Below the pieces are notes generated by a model. That model saw nothing but the letters and a program-made list of their open reading frames with translations, was not told where the DNA came from and did not search any database. DNA of 64,000 bases, taken from Hymenopellis radicata (lineage: Eukaryota; Basidiomycota; Agaricomycetes; Agaricales; Physalacriaceae). Positions 1-12,680 of this stretch are shown here, piece after piece (the first letter of the stretch is position 1; each line of letters opens with the position of its first letter). A program made the translations under genes and the position numbers. The DNA is taken from positions 1 to 64,000 of the forward strand of contig JADNRX010000011.1 of the NCBI GenBank assembly GCA_015501595.1, given 5' to 3'.

Positions 1-206
1 ATGCAATTGACCCACCAGGTTTTCCGCTGATGTCATTGATCGGCACCGGTCCCGTGGTAGCCGGATGCACGCGTTCAAGTCTGTGTCGTGAATACTGTTC
101 GCCGACGATTTTTGGTAGTTAAAGAAAGTGTATTATATTTAGCTGTGAGGTATATACTGCATAATAGGACACTGTGATGACCTTTCCCCGTTCATCCAGC
201 CAACGG
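1..206 (+). repeat. MULE left terminal inverted repeat
   Basis: Bases 1-206 are repeated in inverted orientation at 3836-4042, nearly identical apart from a one-base indel near 196/3846. The pair encloses a MULE transposase gene, so it is the terminal inverted repeat. Long TIRs of this size are typical of Mutator-like elements. The window begins exactly at the mirror of the right end, so the outer flank and the target duplication on this side cannot be seen. Confidence 0.93.
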
Positions 207-344
207 TGCACTCTCTTAAAGACGTGATCCCAACTCACGCGTCTGTTTCCTAATCTGGACTTGCATCAAACCTTCGCGTCGATGGCACCGAGTCCATTTG
301 AACGCGGACGTTGACCGACTACTATAACACCAAATGTAATCTAC

Positions 345-3300
345 TCACTTCAATGAATTCTGTTGGCTCTGGATGTCGTTTCCCCGGGAAACTACTGTGT
401 AACCCATTGTGTGCGCCATCTGCCGCCTCTCCTCCTTGCTTCCGCACTCTGCCCAAGTCGTTGGACGAATACTTCCATGCTCAAACTGCCGAATGTCCTG
501 GACAAAATCCTCTGCCTCCTTGCCCAACCTTCTACGCTTGATGCTGTTGAACCAGATACCGTTCCGAAACTGTGCCTGCTCTCGGATGATTCGAGCCGCT
601 TCCTCCAGCTTATCAGCACGCGCAAGCATTTCCTGAATCTTGTCGTCGGTCTGGCAGAATCAGATATGAACCGACTGATGAGTTGATCACTTACCTCCTC
701 CTCAATCTGATCTTGTTCATAGTGGATCGGCGATGTTGCTTGATTGGCTTCAGGACTGTCAAGGTCTGAATCACTGAGCTCGATGGGATCCGAACGCGTT
801 CCGGCTGCACGATCCGTTGCATCCACCTCTCCAGGAACGTCTCCATCCCCTTCAAGACGCCGGCGCTTCCCAGAACGGTACTTGTCTTCAAAACGGTGCT
901 CCATTCCTTTTTATTCCTGAGCATACTTTGGTCGCCGGTCCATATCTGATCATCGCCATCTGTGATCGTCCCATCCTCCATATTGATGTCTTCCTGAAGC
1001 TCTGGGTGTTGGTACAGGGGCATAACGCGTCGACGGACAACCTGAGTCCAAAACTTCGGCGATGGATCTGGAACGGCATGCACAAGGTGCTTGCAGAGGT
1101 GGTGTTCATGGTACATCTGCGATCCACATCGGCAGGTCCAGGACTCTACATCGGTATGGTATTCCTCCAGCGACTCCGGGCGGACAACCTTGCTTTTCAA
1201 CAGCTTCCACTGAGCCTTGAAACGAATTTGGAATGGAGTGAGAGGCTTAGACCGCCCGAGACGGAATTCCTGCGCGTGTAAGTCCATTTTCGACATGTAG
1301 GAAGGAGTGACGTCGTAAATGAGGATGTAGACCAGATGGTCCAGTCGAGGATGAAGGAGATAATGGAGCTGATTATGCTTCAGTTGCTTGAAGAAGTTCT
1401 CAGCAATCATAGTCGTGCGAAGCCGCGTTACGTATGGTGTGGTCGAGCGCGCCCAGAGTTTCCACATCGTTGGACAATACCACGAGTTCCACATGTAGGC
1501 CCATACCTCTCGTAGCCCTCGTTGAAAACAGAAGCTATACATATCATGAACAGCCTGCCACTGGATGACCTCTGCCGATTGTGTTGTTCCGTCGCGTCGT
1601 GGGAATACTGGATGCTGGCAGAAGTGTTTTGTGAAGAGATGAAGAAGAGGTTTTCGATGCCAGGCAGGGCAGAATGTGTATGTGGGATCTCTGGTCGCTG
1701 TTTCACCCGCCTCAAACATCCAATCGGGTCCATCCTCCTGATCCTGTTCGATGTCATCAAGACCATCAATGATATCGTTGAGGTCGCCCGACTCTGAGTC
1801 GAGATCCTCTTCAACATCCTCGGAGGAAGAACCGGACCCTTCTTGCAGCATTTCACGCGCTCTATATTCCCGAACGGCTCTCCGTTGAGGCGGAGCATGA
1901 TTGGTGCGCGTACCGGTGCCGTGTCCTGTAGAACACCGTTAAGTCGCACCGTGACTCGAGGAATAGGCGCTGGCGCGACATATAGATTCTAAAAACTGTC
2001 TGTTAGCCTTAAACGAAATAAGAATTACTAAACTTACTACTGTATCAGCCGGATTCATCTGCGCAATGGGAAGAAACTTTGGATCAATAAAACTATACTC
2101 CCGATGTGCCTTCACTGCATCGTAGGGAGCGGTCGCCGACGCAGAATGGCCAAGCGTGTCTTGATAGCGCGGAGGCAATGCCAAAAGCACAGCTGATGCT
2201 TAGCATCTGGAAACCGACGAATGAATGAGTTGATCTCTGTCCGATCCTTGTCTGTAAGTGTGGCAATGACTTTCTGTAACCATTTTGAACGGAAGTACTC
2301 AAGCATGGCTTCAAGATACTTCTGTTTTCCATCTTCGCGTACAGTGTGGTTCACATCCGACCGGATGAGAAGGTATCCAAGCGGACAACCAGAACCGTAC
2401 ACCTCACCTAGCAGAACGAAAAGCTCGAACTTGTCTTTAGTTGTGTTCCCTAGTTGTGTTGTCGTCAGTACCCTCAAACAGATGTGCAAGAAAGGAACAA
2501 GAACGAACAAGTAGAATCAAGTGCAATCTCACGGATTTTACCACCCCATTGGCGCAGAGTTGGAGCAAGGGACCAGGATAGAGCTGTAAACCCATCTGAA
2601 TCGTGTTGAGGTAAAGGGATTGGATCAATCTCGTAGAGACGTTGTTTCTGATCCGGCGAAGCCTTAAGTTTTGCAGCTTCCTCAATAAGTATCCGAGCCG
2701 ATTTGACCTCGTCGTCATCGCGTTTCCATTTCCTGCTTGAGAGTTCCGACCAGATGGAATAAATCGCTTTGCGGCTGTACGATGCAGGCGGGCCGAACTT
2801 CTTGAGAATCATATCCCAAATCTAGTCCAAGCCTTGTCAGTCAAGTAGTATAAGTGCTCAATAAAGAACAAACTTGTCCGGGACGCATCTCCACATTGTC
2901 ATGAACAAATTTCTTCACCTCATCGGGTATGTCAATGTGCCAGTAGGGTGCATGATCTTCTTCGTGTTTGAGCCGAACCAGTACATCATTTGCACCTTCG
3001 GAGATGGTAATGAAGAGCCACCCATGGCAGTCAAAACTGTCCATCTGTATCTTGTCGCGGCGGTGCTCAGTCGATGAGGTCTTCTTCGGCTTATGCTGGC
3101 GGTTGCATTGTTGCGAGCAGTTGTACTTGAATCGCGTCGTCGGAGTTCGTTTATGTTCATACTGTGATTGATAGCTAGACATATACATAAGTCTAAGCTG
3201 TATAATAAAGAACACTGAGACGTACATGAACCGGTACTTCATCTCTTTCCAAATGAGCTCAGACAGCATATCCGACTTTTCTCGCAGGCTTGAACCGTGG

Positions 3301-3706
3301 ATTGACGCGATATTCACGCGTGCAGTGATGGACACGACATGATCCTGAGCCCTTATGATGGATAGGAACTGGTCCAGGGCAATTTCGGTTAGATCAAGGT
3401 ATGCGGACGCGTCGTCTTCCTCCTCCAAGTCGCGTGAGTCCGGAGTAACACCATCAGCCGGAGGATTGGTCGCGTTCTGCGCGGTCCGCGTGGATTGTGG
3501 TTGAGAAGCATTCTCCTTTTCAAGATATTAGTAGGAAAGTGCAGTGGTTTAAGGTAACCAGCCTTGTTTTTCGCAGCCCGTGCTTTTTGCTTCTTCTCCA
3601 GGCATACAATACAGTTTTTGCTATAGCCATCGCGTTGACGTTTGAACTCGGACATTGGCTTCGGGCGTCCATGACACGTTCCACAGACTTGGGTCTCGGG
3701 CTCCAT
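345..3706 (-). CDS. Mutator-like (MULE) transposase with SWIM zinc finger, multi-exon
   Basis: This is the transposase that mobilises the surrounding element. Read on the minus strand, the segments are a Cys-rich N-terminal knuckle (CGTCHGRPKPMSEF, near 3700), a FAR1-like DNA-binding stretch (about 3428-2841), a DDE core (exons about 2812-2474, 2510-2112 and 1939-1851), and a SWIM finger of CxCx(n)CxH form (WTCRCG...LCKHLVHA, near 1150). Likely acidic residues are Asp in EIALDST, Asp in LTDKDRTEI and Glu in TTMIAENF; the KHQLCFWH motif is family-typical. A C-terminal exon probably ends at 345 after an intron near 630-690. Several short introns separate the pieces and I have not fixed every border. 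The start at 3706 is chosen because homology-like sequence begins there; an upstream ATG at 3805 is possible. The pieces look largely intact, so recent activity is plausible but not shown. Confidence 0.85.
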
Positions 3707-3835
3707 GTGGGGAAAGAAGGCAGATTCGCGAACAAGACGCGTCGAGAGAAAGGTACCGTGATGCTTTATTAGGTAAGTCCAATCAGAAACGAAGCCCAAG
3801 TCCAACCCAAGTCAGTGATGCAACTCAAAGATCAG

Positions 3836-4042
3836 CCGTTGGCTGAGATGAACGGGGAAAGGTCATCACAGTGTCCTATTATGCAGTATATACCTCACAG
3901 CTAAATATAATACACTTTCTTTAACTACCAAAAATCGTCGGCGAACAGTATTCACGACACAGACTTGAACGCGTGCATCCGGCTACCACGGGACCGGTGC
4001 CGATCAATGACATCAGCGGAAAACCTGGTGGGTCAATTGCAT
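3836..4042 (-). repeat. MULE right terminal inverted repeat
   Basis: Reverse complement of 1-206. It ends in ...GGTCAATTGCAT at 4042. The next bases (ttccttggg) are the candidate 9-bp target duplication, but the matching copy would lie left of position 1. Confidence 0.93.
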
Positions 4043-4400
4043 TTCCTTGGGCATGGGAACGGGAATGGGAATAAATTGCTGACCTTGATGGTGCAACTCA
4101 GCAGGGAGTGAAATCAGAGCGAGGCATGGGAATAAATGGTTGACCTTGACGGCGCATGACCGGCATCAACAACTGAATGGAAAAAAGCAAGGAAATAAAC
4201 GCACCAACCAGCGCCGCATCATCAGCGCACCCAAAATCCTATTCAACGTGCTGGAAGCCTGCACGACGGCAGCGTAGATAAAAAAACGTACCAACCCGCG
4301 CTGCGTCACCAGCAACACGGCACCCAAAATCCCACTCAATGTGCTTGAAGCCTGCGAGACGGCAGGACGACATTAGCCCCATCCATCCTAGCACTACGAC
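4043..4400. repeat. Short imperfect direct repeats next to the MULE
   Basis: Two nested pairs are visible. A ~40-bp unit starting GCATGGGAA and containing TTGACCTTGA occurs at about 4050-4100 and 4124-4160. A ~75-80-bp unit (CG[C/T]ACCAAC...CACCCAAAATCC...GAAGCCTGC...GACGGCAG) occurs at about 4199-4275 and 4287-4365. No coding potential is seen. The region may be a decayed minisatellite or the end of another element. Confidence 0.6.
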
Positions 4401-4699
4401 ACTTCCATGTTGCGCGGCGCGGCAGCCTCATTGTTAGAGGTCTAACTGCGAATGAAGTCGAACATCTTCCACGGCTGTTGGAAGCCGTGGAGACGAGTCC
4501 GGGGATCCAGAGGGTATAGGAATAAGAGGAAATCGAGCATAAGAGGCCCCAGACAGAAGTCTGAGGCCGTATGCGGCGTCGTCGTTGACGTGACATGGTG
4601 GTGAGAGAGGGGAGACGACGAGCAAAGGGTTCTGATCACGATCCGGCATTTGCCGGATCGTGAACGGAGCGACCTCAACGTCGCTCGGAACAGCCACGA

Positions 4700-7600
4700 T
4701 GCCCTCGGAGTATCAAAGTAAGTGTCGGAATCTCCTGCAGTAGCACGTTTACATAGATCTAAGCAAAATTTGTGACGATATAACTGCTATATGGCCTGGG
4801 AATTCCTTATGTAGCAAGTATCCCATCTTGATCTACTGAGATTGCACTCTGCAGCACCACAAACCTCACTAGCGGCTCAAATTTGTACTGGAACTTATGC
4901 TTAGGAGCATATCCTGTCGAATATAGCTCAAATCAAGGTAGCCGTCTCCCGTGATAGATGATTCTTACCGTCGACCTTTGTTTTGCAAGACTTGATATGG
5001 CCGCTGAGAGTTGGTAAGTCATTTCAAGTCATTTTTTCTGATACTTTGCAGATGGCTTACTCAACCATCGGGACTACTGCTCATGAAATATCAGCACTCA
5101 CGGGCGCGCCGTTCGCCCGCCATCCACGACGACATCCTCGCGATTTGGCGCCGGCGAGACGGACCGCGAATCCGAACAGTGTTCGGATTCGATCTCTTGC
5201 CCTCTTGCCACCACCATCGACAACCGATCTGCTCAGGACGACGAGCAACGCCTATGGCACGGATATCTGCGGGCTTGGAGAGCCCCGGCGGCCCCGCTGG
5301 ACGCGTAAGCCCTCCAACGAGGCTGCATATTACCGAGGTGGCGGCGACTCTACCGCAATACAAGTGTCCCCGCCAACGTAGCAACAACGAACACCTGCGT
5401 AAGCCCTGTACAGCAGGTAGCAAATTCTTCAGCTGTCGATACCAGCGGCCGACTATGAGTCGTCGCACGGTGTCAGAGTGGCCGACTTTGCGTCGTCGCC
5501 CAACAACAAAGACCGACTTTGCGTCGTCTCTGGAGCCGCATGCGAACCCCACCCCCACCAAGGGCAACGAGCAACGGCCAAGGATGACGACAGCAGCAAT
5601 AGCTGCTGTCCTGCCCCGCGACACGGCCTCCACACACAACAGCAGCTCTGAGGTACGTATTTTCTTTACTGTCTGCATGTTCGTGGCCTCGACAGTGCAA
5701 AACGACACTGTCGAGGTGTTTTACCTTCGTTCCAGACGCAAATACCCAGCGCCGACACTGCACTACGCCTCTCAACGTCAAGCTCGTTCTATATGTCCGA
5801 TTGATCGAAGCTGGTTGCTCTCCCTCCGACCACCAGCATCAAGCCGTTCTTTGGCTAGTCAAACCCGCCACTATTCAACGACGTTTTTGCTCAGTTTGAC
5901 GCCGCGCTGTCTGCTGATACGCGGCGTCGTCAATGTGCGTACCCTTTGCTGTATTTTATTTATTCCGACTTCTACAGCAGCAACAATGGCGACAACGATG
6001 CTACGACGAAGATAATGGCCGCCGCCGCCACTGCGACCATGACAAGCACTTCCAGACCTTTTGCCTCCACCCTTCTCGCACTATCTGTGCGGTTCTTGTT
6101 ACCTCGGGACCCCACCACGTCGAAAATCAAGCGTAGGTTGACTCGCCGCATAAGCCCAGACGACTGGCAGCAATCCGGCCGTCGGCGAACAAGGTCAACG
6201 TCGAGACAGCGCCAGCTTCAACGGCGCATGCGTGGTACGTCTTTAATCATTTTATCTCTGGTTTTCGTTGCTTATCCATGACCTCCAGCCATCTTCCCAG
6301 ACTCCTCAGCATTCCTGTGGTGGCGAGGCAGCGCAAGGTACGTGTTTGTTCATTTCTATTTTTCATTCAATTTATTCTCAGCAGCGTCGACGACGTCGGA
6401 TATGGCAGCCATGAATACCGGCGGGGTCTTCGCCGCCTCTCGACCAGCGTACGTAGAGATTGACGCCGACAGTACGGCAGTCGGTACGGGCAATCGCTTA
6501 ATTTTCTCGGTATCGCGCTGAGCAAGACCTTCTAGATGTTCCTATATCATGGACAAGGCGGAGCGTCGACGAGCTTGTTCGCTGGTGAAGCAGATATCGT
6601 ACGTATTTTGTGTTGTAATTTTTGCATTTCATTCATGTCCAGCATTGCCAACAGATGCGTTGTCAACGACGACGACGACGCGTAAGCCCCACCAACGTGG
6701 GCAGCATGCATTACTCCCACTTCCTACACTCCGATAACTATACACCGGGTGCCTCGACCCAATGAAGAGACCCCGTCCGTAAGCATGACCAGCATCTCCA
6801 CGACGAACGAGAACACTCCGCTCATCAACCCTGCCGTTCTCGCATCTTCGAAGACGCGGACACAGGTTGTTGGAGAGGTCGTCACGACCGGAGACGACAT
6901 GCCGTGTAAGCCCCAGACGGAGAGCATTGGCTGCTGAGGCTGTCCTCGAGCCTACAGTTGAGATTGCGATACCATAGACTGCAGTGGAGGAGCCTTCTGC
7001 GCCTGAACCTGTTCTCGAGGCGCCCGTGGAGTATCGGTCAGCTCCTGCACCCATCGACGGTGTTCCCGGTCCAGCATCTGTTCCTGCGCCTATTGTCGAT
7101 AACCCCGCTTGAGCAGCTGTTGACGACACCCCGGCACCCGTCGTTTGAAGATGCGAAGATGCGATCGAAGAGTCTGCACCTGTCGCAGTGGTTGAGACTT
7201 CGGCTTCTCTTTCTGAAGTCGAGCCTGTGATCGTGGAGGAAATCTCCGTGGCGCCCGTTGTCCTCGACAGAACCAACTGCCCTGTCCATCGCTGAGGACG
7301 GCCCAGTAGTTGAGGATACCACCCGGCCTGCCGTTGTGGATACCGAGTCGTCGCCTCATGTATTCGTGCACGGACCATTGTTCACGCATTTCGTAATACA
7401 TGTGCTCATGTTATTAGCCTACTGTGAATATTCTTGAATGGACTGAGTGACTAAGTCTGATGTTTACATATGTATAGTAGCTAATGATAATGGCTTGGAT
7501 CCTTTAAGTCTTGAGCTGTGTGAGCACTGAGGACAGATGCATTGGAATCGTGTGCATTAAGTTGCCTTGAGAGGTGTTTAGATGTCTTAAGTAGGTTGTT

Positions 7601-7834
7601 ACAATGCTTGAAGTCTTAAGTTGCTTAAGGATTGATGTGTTCGAAGCACATACCTTAAGTCACCTTTAGGCGTCTTTTTGCTGCCTTTTTCTGTCTTAAG
7701 TTTCATGGCTATGATACGCTGACTTTAAGATGTCTTTGGAGCTCTTTGGAGCTTTAGGAGCTTCTTGTAGCCTAAAGTTTCATGTTCAAGCGACATGAAT
7801 CTTAAGATGCCTTAAGGCATATAGGCCTTTCCTG
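4700..7834. mobile_element. Non-coding, gene-like repetitive insert A
   Basis: About 3.1 kb without a convincing protein gene. The longest open frame (5011-6015 +) is low-complexity and matches no family I know. Two patterns stand out. First, short intron-like stretches begin GTACGT or GTGCGT and end YAG after 40-55 bases (near 5655, 5935, 6236, 6340 and 6599). Second, a dispersed motif GCGTAAGCCC followed by a GGC/GCAGG-containing tail occurs at about 5302, 5397 and 6680. A perfect palindrome lies at 5167-5191. From about 7490 to 7825 the sequence is full of CTTAAG/CTTGAG-like repeats, which resemble subterminal repeats. The right border is set where the retropepsin frame starts; the left border is not visible. 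It is probably a non-autonomous element or a decayed captured gene. Confidence 0.45.
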
Positions 7835-9199
7835 ATGTCTATGCCCCCGGGTCTGAGTGCTTTGGGATCTCGCTCCTTGCAAATGTCAGTCCGACTGCTA
7901 TCACCCGACGAGGAACCTATCGCGGGGCGATTAGATTCAGGCGCGGATATCACGCTGATCTCAGAGGACTTTTGTCTGGAGAACGGGCACTTCCCAAAAC
8001 CAAAGGACGGACTGAAGCTGAAGCTATATCAGTTAACCGGAGATGCCAAGGTCTTGGGGTACATCAGGGTACCTATGTACGTCAAGAGCATAGGAGACGA
8101 AACTCTCTGCTTCTCGGTGGAAGCTTACGTGGTGAGAGGAATGAGCGTACCATTGCTACTAGGGGAAGACTTTCAGACGGCCTACAAGTTCAACGTCCTA
8201 AGGAACGACAACGGTAACCACAAAATACATGTCGGCGACTCGTCGCATTACATTCAGGCCTCTGGATCCCGTCATGTCGAGCTAGGATTCGAAATCCGCA
8301 AGGCATTCGCAGCCGATTCCATCGGTCGGAAACTATCGGGTCGACGCACGCTTGCGAGAAGGAAATACCAGGATCGTGTGGAAGCTAAGGAGAAGGGCTA
8401 TGTGAGAGCTGCGCATGACTACACGATACCTGCCAACGCCGTCTATAACATTGAAATCCGGGCTGACTTTGAGGGACAGGAGGATTGGCTGATAGAACGA
8501 GTAATCCTAGGACAGGAAGATGGCTCCGTGATGTCGGCCCCCTTGACTTGGGTGAATGCGTCGGACCCCCGTATCCCCATCGCCAATCCATCCCCTATAC
8601 CGCGGTTTATCGAAGAAGGCGAAATAGTGGGACTTCTGAAAGATCCCTTGTTACATTTAGACATCCTGCAATCTGCATCGGAAGCGGAGGATCAACGGAA
8701 AGCAGGGGAAGTCCTCAAAGCAATTGTGCAGGCAAGAATCCTGGAAGAAGCTCTAGCTCAAGCTGGACCATCCGATACCACCAAGCCGAGTGAAGCGAAC
8801 CTTGCGTCCGATCTCAGATCATCGTTTACGACGATGAAGGAAGAAACACGGAAGGGTGAAAGCTCTAGCTCCCCACCGTGCGAGAAGGAGGATCGAGAAG
8901 TGCCGCATAAGCAAAGGAAAGGGAAGGAGAAGCAGACCGGGAATATGAGTAATCACCCTGGTGTCGACTCTGCTGCTAGGAAGCGAAGCGCGAGCGTAGG
9001 CTCTACCAACTCATCAGTCATCATCGAGGATGTGGAGGAAGAGCAAGAAGAAGACCCCGGAGGGTACTACGTCGGTCAAGGAACCATGGATTTCGCGCTA
9101 CCGCAGGAGAGTGTAGCTAGTAGCTCCTCCCCTTCTAAAACGGAATCTAAGGATCCCCCATCACGAAACGGCCTGTGGGCCACAGGCTGCCTGAGTTAA
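7835..9199 (+). pseudogene. Ty3/gypsy retropepsin region, truncated gag-pol fragment
   Basis: Open frame of 454 codons. An aspartic protease core sits near residues 25-45, with the active-site triad in GRLDSGADITLIS, followed by beta-rich retropepsin sequence to about residue 120 (VPLLLGEDF flap-end type). The C-terminal half is a charged Ser/Glu-rich linker that ends in GGYYVGQGTMDFALPQES. The same peptide reappears upstream of the reverse transcriptase at 13740. After about 9155 the frame runs into unrelated sequence and stops. The fragment is therefore the protease end of a gag-pol whose polymerase part is displaced or belongs to a second copy. No gag or CCHC knuckle is visible upstream. 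Confidence 0.8.
8980..9175 (+). repeat. Direct repeat, left copy (matches 13640-13840)
   Basis: About 160-190 bases encoding the linker ahead of reverse transcriptase (…EEDPGGYYVGQGTMDF…). It is repeated in direct orientation at 13640-13840 with roughly a tenth of positions changed, including transversions. It is too long and too diverged for a target-site duplication, so it probably marks two related retroelement copies or an old duplication. Confidence 0.8.
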
Positions 9200-11739
9200 T
9201 CACTGTGACAGCAACTAACCAGAGGACACTGAGGTGCTCTAAGTTGTCCTTGGATACCTTGAGTCTTGGACCACATCACCTCTGGGCTTGAGTTACCTTG
9301 ATGCTCCTGAGTTTACTTCAAGCTCACTAAAAGCAGAGGCATTTCCAATGCTCACCTCATGACAACTCTGGAAGGCTTCAATGCAAATCATGTCACAACA
9401 TTTACTTCAACTGACTCAGGTCGTCTCGAAGATTCACAAATTAGTGATTCGAACTTGAAGCTGAATAGGTACTACAGTCGTCAAGATTCGTCATGATACC
9501 TGATTCAAAGTGACTTCCTTACTTGTCGTAAGTAACATGTCCACAATACATCAGAACTGGGTTTGTGTATCAGCAATTCTTGCAATACCATGTAGGTCAT
9601 CTGTTTCGGGCAGGCGCGTGCAACACGAATGTGCTGCCAGCATACCATGCACGAAATCGACAGCCAAGAACCAGGAACTCGGTACTATTGGGATCCAGGC
9701 TGTATCATTCCAGCAACGGATTGTAGCACGATTGTGATACCTCGGTCGTAGACTCACCCTGCGCCGGCCCACAGACGACAACACTGGTGATCCTGTCAAT
9801 GTTTACTGGTCGTCTACATCGCCTCATAAATTCGCGGCCTCGATGAAGGGCTGGAGCGGCGGCGGAAGCGACTTTGGTGAGCTTTGGGGACGATCTGGAA
9901 GCTGTGAAGGGTTTTGCTGTGGGAGTAGTCGTTTTAGCTCTTGTCGGCGTTGACAGAGGAGTCATATGCGTCGCTTTGGGGAGTGTAAGCCTTGGCCTTG
10001 GAAGCTTCGTCGGTTCCGTTCGATGTGCAGCTGATATGGACCGTCGGAGAGACAGGCTACGGAGATTTCTTTGGCTGGATGCCGAATTTCGGGCAGTATT
10101 TATGGAGAGCAGACGACGCGCCGGGGCGTGGACGCAGCGATGCCGAGCGTGTTACTGTGGTGGCGAAAACGCCTCTGCAGGCTTCGAGGCCACTACCGTG
10201 GCAGACGCTCGCGAGTGACACTGACAGTCTTCAAATCCGGGGATCCGCTATCTTCGCGCCGGGCAGACAGGGGAAATGGCATAGTGGAAGGGAAGAAAAC
10301 CCCATTCAGAGTTGCGTCGCTGGTCGCGGTGGTGGGAGAGACGATATGCGGTGTAGAGGTGCCTCGTCGACCTCCTCGTTCGATGCTGCAAACGCTGCCT
10401 GCGGTTCGGGGCTTACGCGACTTTGTTATGCGGTGATCCAACCCATCAGACGCTGGGCAAAAGTCGGAGGTAGGGCGTCATGTCTTCGTTGTTGGCCTCT
10501 GCTCCTTGTCGATGTGAGTTCTCGGTCAATGCGTCTCGTTGCGCAGTCGTCCTGGTGTCGCGATGCTCCAATATCCTGATCCGATCAGCATCGTGTTCGG
10601 TCGCAGATGAACTGGTGTACGCACCTCGCGGGTTGGACGCAGCCGCGACAAAGTCTCGCCCTAAGCAAATTGCAGCCGTTGATCAGCGTGGGGGTGTCCA
10701 AGGAGGAGATGCGATGCTAAGTACCCGGCCGTCGTTCGAGAGATTTTGCTGCTCCGAAGGCTGCCTGCTGTTCAGGGCTTACGCGGCTTCTTGTCGTTGT
10801 CTTGGTGGAAAGACGCCGGAGGACGCACATCGACAGAGACTCCGTGGACGTGCAGTCTCATTGTTCGTTGCTGTTGTCCTTTGACAGATGGTGCTGCCTG
10901 CATTCGAGGGCTTACGCGGCCATGTATCATGGCTCTGGCAGTGGAGACAATGCCGAAATTGTCGTTTCGAGCCCGCCTACGAGCCAGAGCGGCCTCAATA
11001 CGAGGGCTTAAGCGTGCTTTGTCGTTGTAGGAGAAAGACGAACACCTGAAATTTGCCTGAAATCCTGCGCGATCACCACTCGGATGATCGGTCCGAGTGG
11101 TTTCCGACAACTTGTGCACCGTCCAGCACGACAACGAAGGCGAATTGAACCTTCGCGTATGGCGGGATGGGTTCCCAACGTAGTTTAGAGTATTTTATTT
11201 TTTGGCTGTTTTTTTGGGTGGAGGGAAGATAATACACCTACTCGTGAACCGTACACTGAGTTTACTACACTACACTGTAAGTCAGTTGACGAAACATTTC
11301 CCTCAGGCGTTGAATGACCTTACTCAATCATCCTTCTTGCATGTTTACGCTCCTATGTACTATCATTCAAGGTCTACAGCGCGTTGAACGATGTACCGGA
11401 TACCAGGCCCGGCGATCCGAACAGTGATCAAGCACTGTTCGGAGTCGTCATCCTTACCTTCCAACCACCATCATCGACATGCGAAGACTGTTGTGGCTCA
11501 CTCAGACACTCCGCTTCTCTGTTGTCTGTGCTGCTTCCCCTTCCCATATATGAACGTGCAGCCGCCGCGTAGTTCAATCCTGTTCGGAGGTCTGCTACTT
11601 GTTCTTTCACCACCACCACTAACTATCAGAACGGGCAACGTTTCGCCACCCAGCAACTCTACGCCCCGCTTAACGCTACACCCGCTGCAAACCGGAATGG
11701 GCTCTGCAAGAGCACAGGCAGGAGATATGGATGCAGCAC

Positions 11740-11870
11740 CCCCTGCAGGCTGGCAGCATCGCATGGTGCGTTCTCGTTTTCTGCTTAATTCTGCGTCTCA
11801 AACAACGACGATAGGAACCGTCCCGCCATGCTACTATAGCCACGACCACGACCGCGACGCTGCACCCAAC
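11740..11870 (+). repeat. ~130-bp internal repeat, copy 1
   Basis: Contains GCTGGCAGCATCGCATGGTG followed by an intron-like GTGCGTTCTCG stretch and a CCACGAC-rich tail. The same succession recurs at 12855-12990. Confidence 0.7.
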
Positions 11871-12580
11871 TGTGGGCCCACATAAAGCCAGGCCGAGGGC
11901 TCATGGTTAGGAGGTGGTGTTTTCACAACGTGGTCTTCCAAGATCTCGCATAACGCGCGAGAGGTTACTACGAGTCCGTCATATTTACCCCCCACTCTCA
12001 CAGGTATGCGACACTGATTGCTGTTGTGCCACCATTTTTTAGTGCCTCGGCCCTTCTTTCCTTCTTCCCCTGCCACGTAGGCGTCACATGGTTGTTTGGA
12101 TTTTTACAAGGCGCGTGTTCTCTTACCACCATCTCATTCTTCCAGTTGATACAGCGCGACAGACATGAACGGCCACGACCACGACGCCGAGTACCTAGCG
12201 ATCACGACTACCTCCACCTCCCAAGCAACATGGACGACTCCCTCCCCATTCGTAAACGACGGCGATGTCTTCATTGGACGACAATATTTTCGCCTCGGTG
12301 ACGATGACCACTCGCCTCGACAACGACCACTCTCGCCGCGGCGACACTCCTCACTACAAGCACCCGCTTCTACAACAGTCACGACTACTGGGTCCACGCC
12401 CACGAGTCCCCACGAGTGTGCCCCCGACAATGCGCGAATACCAATGTCGACCAGGGCGATTGAACAAGACGAAACAAGACGACCCTACGACGATGGCAAT
12501 GACGAGGGCCCACGACGATGCCGACAATGTGATGCCCAGGAACGATGCTGCAGAGCGAGGACCATCTAGCGCAAGTCTAC

Positions 12581-12680
12581 GACCAAGGACGAGGCTCTAC
12601 GACCAAGGACGAGGCTCTACGACCAAGGACGAGGCTCTACGACCAAGGACGAGGCTCTACGACCAAAGGCGAGGCTCGCT
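12581..12680 (+). repeat. Tandem repeat, 20-bp unit, five copies
   Basis: Unit GACCAAGGACGAGGCTCTAC repeats head to tail at 12581, 12601, 12621 and 12641, with a diverged fifth copy at 12661. The four first copies are identical, which suggests recent expansion or homogenisation. The unit is not a multiple of three, so it is open in more than one frame and gives false ORFs. Confidence 0.95.

Noticed and set aside
5011..6015. 334-codon open frame on + in insert A
   Set aside because: Low-complexity, Arg/Pro/Thr-rich, spans several intron-like T-rich stretches, and shows no recognisable domain.
12581..12680. Possible CRISPR-like array
   Set aside because: Head-to-tail 20-bp tandem repeat without spacers, in a fungal genome.
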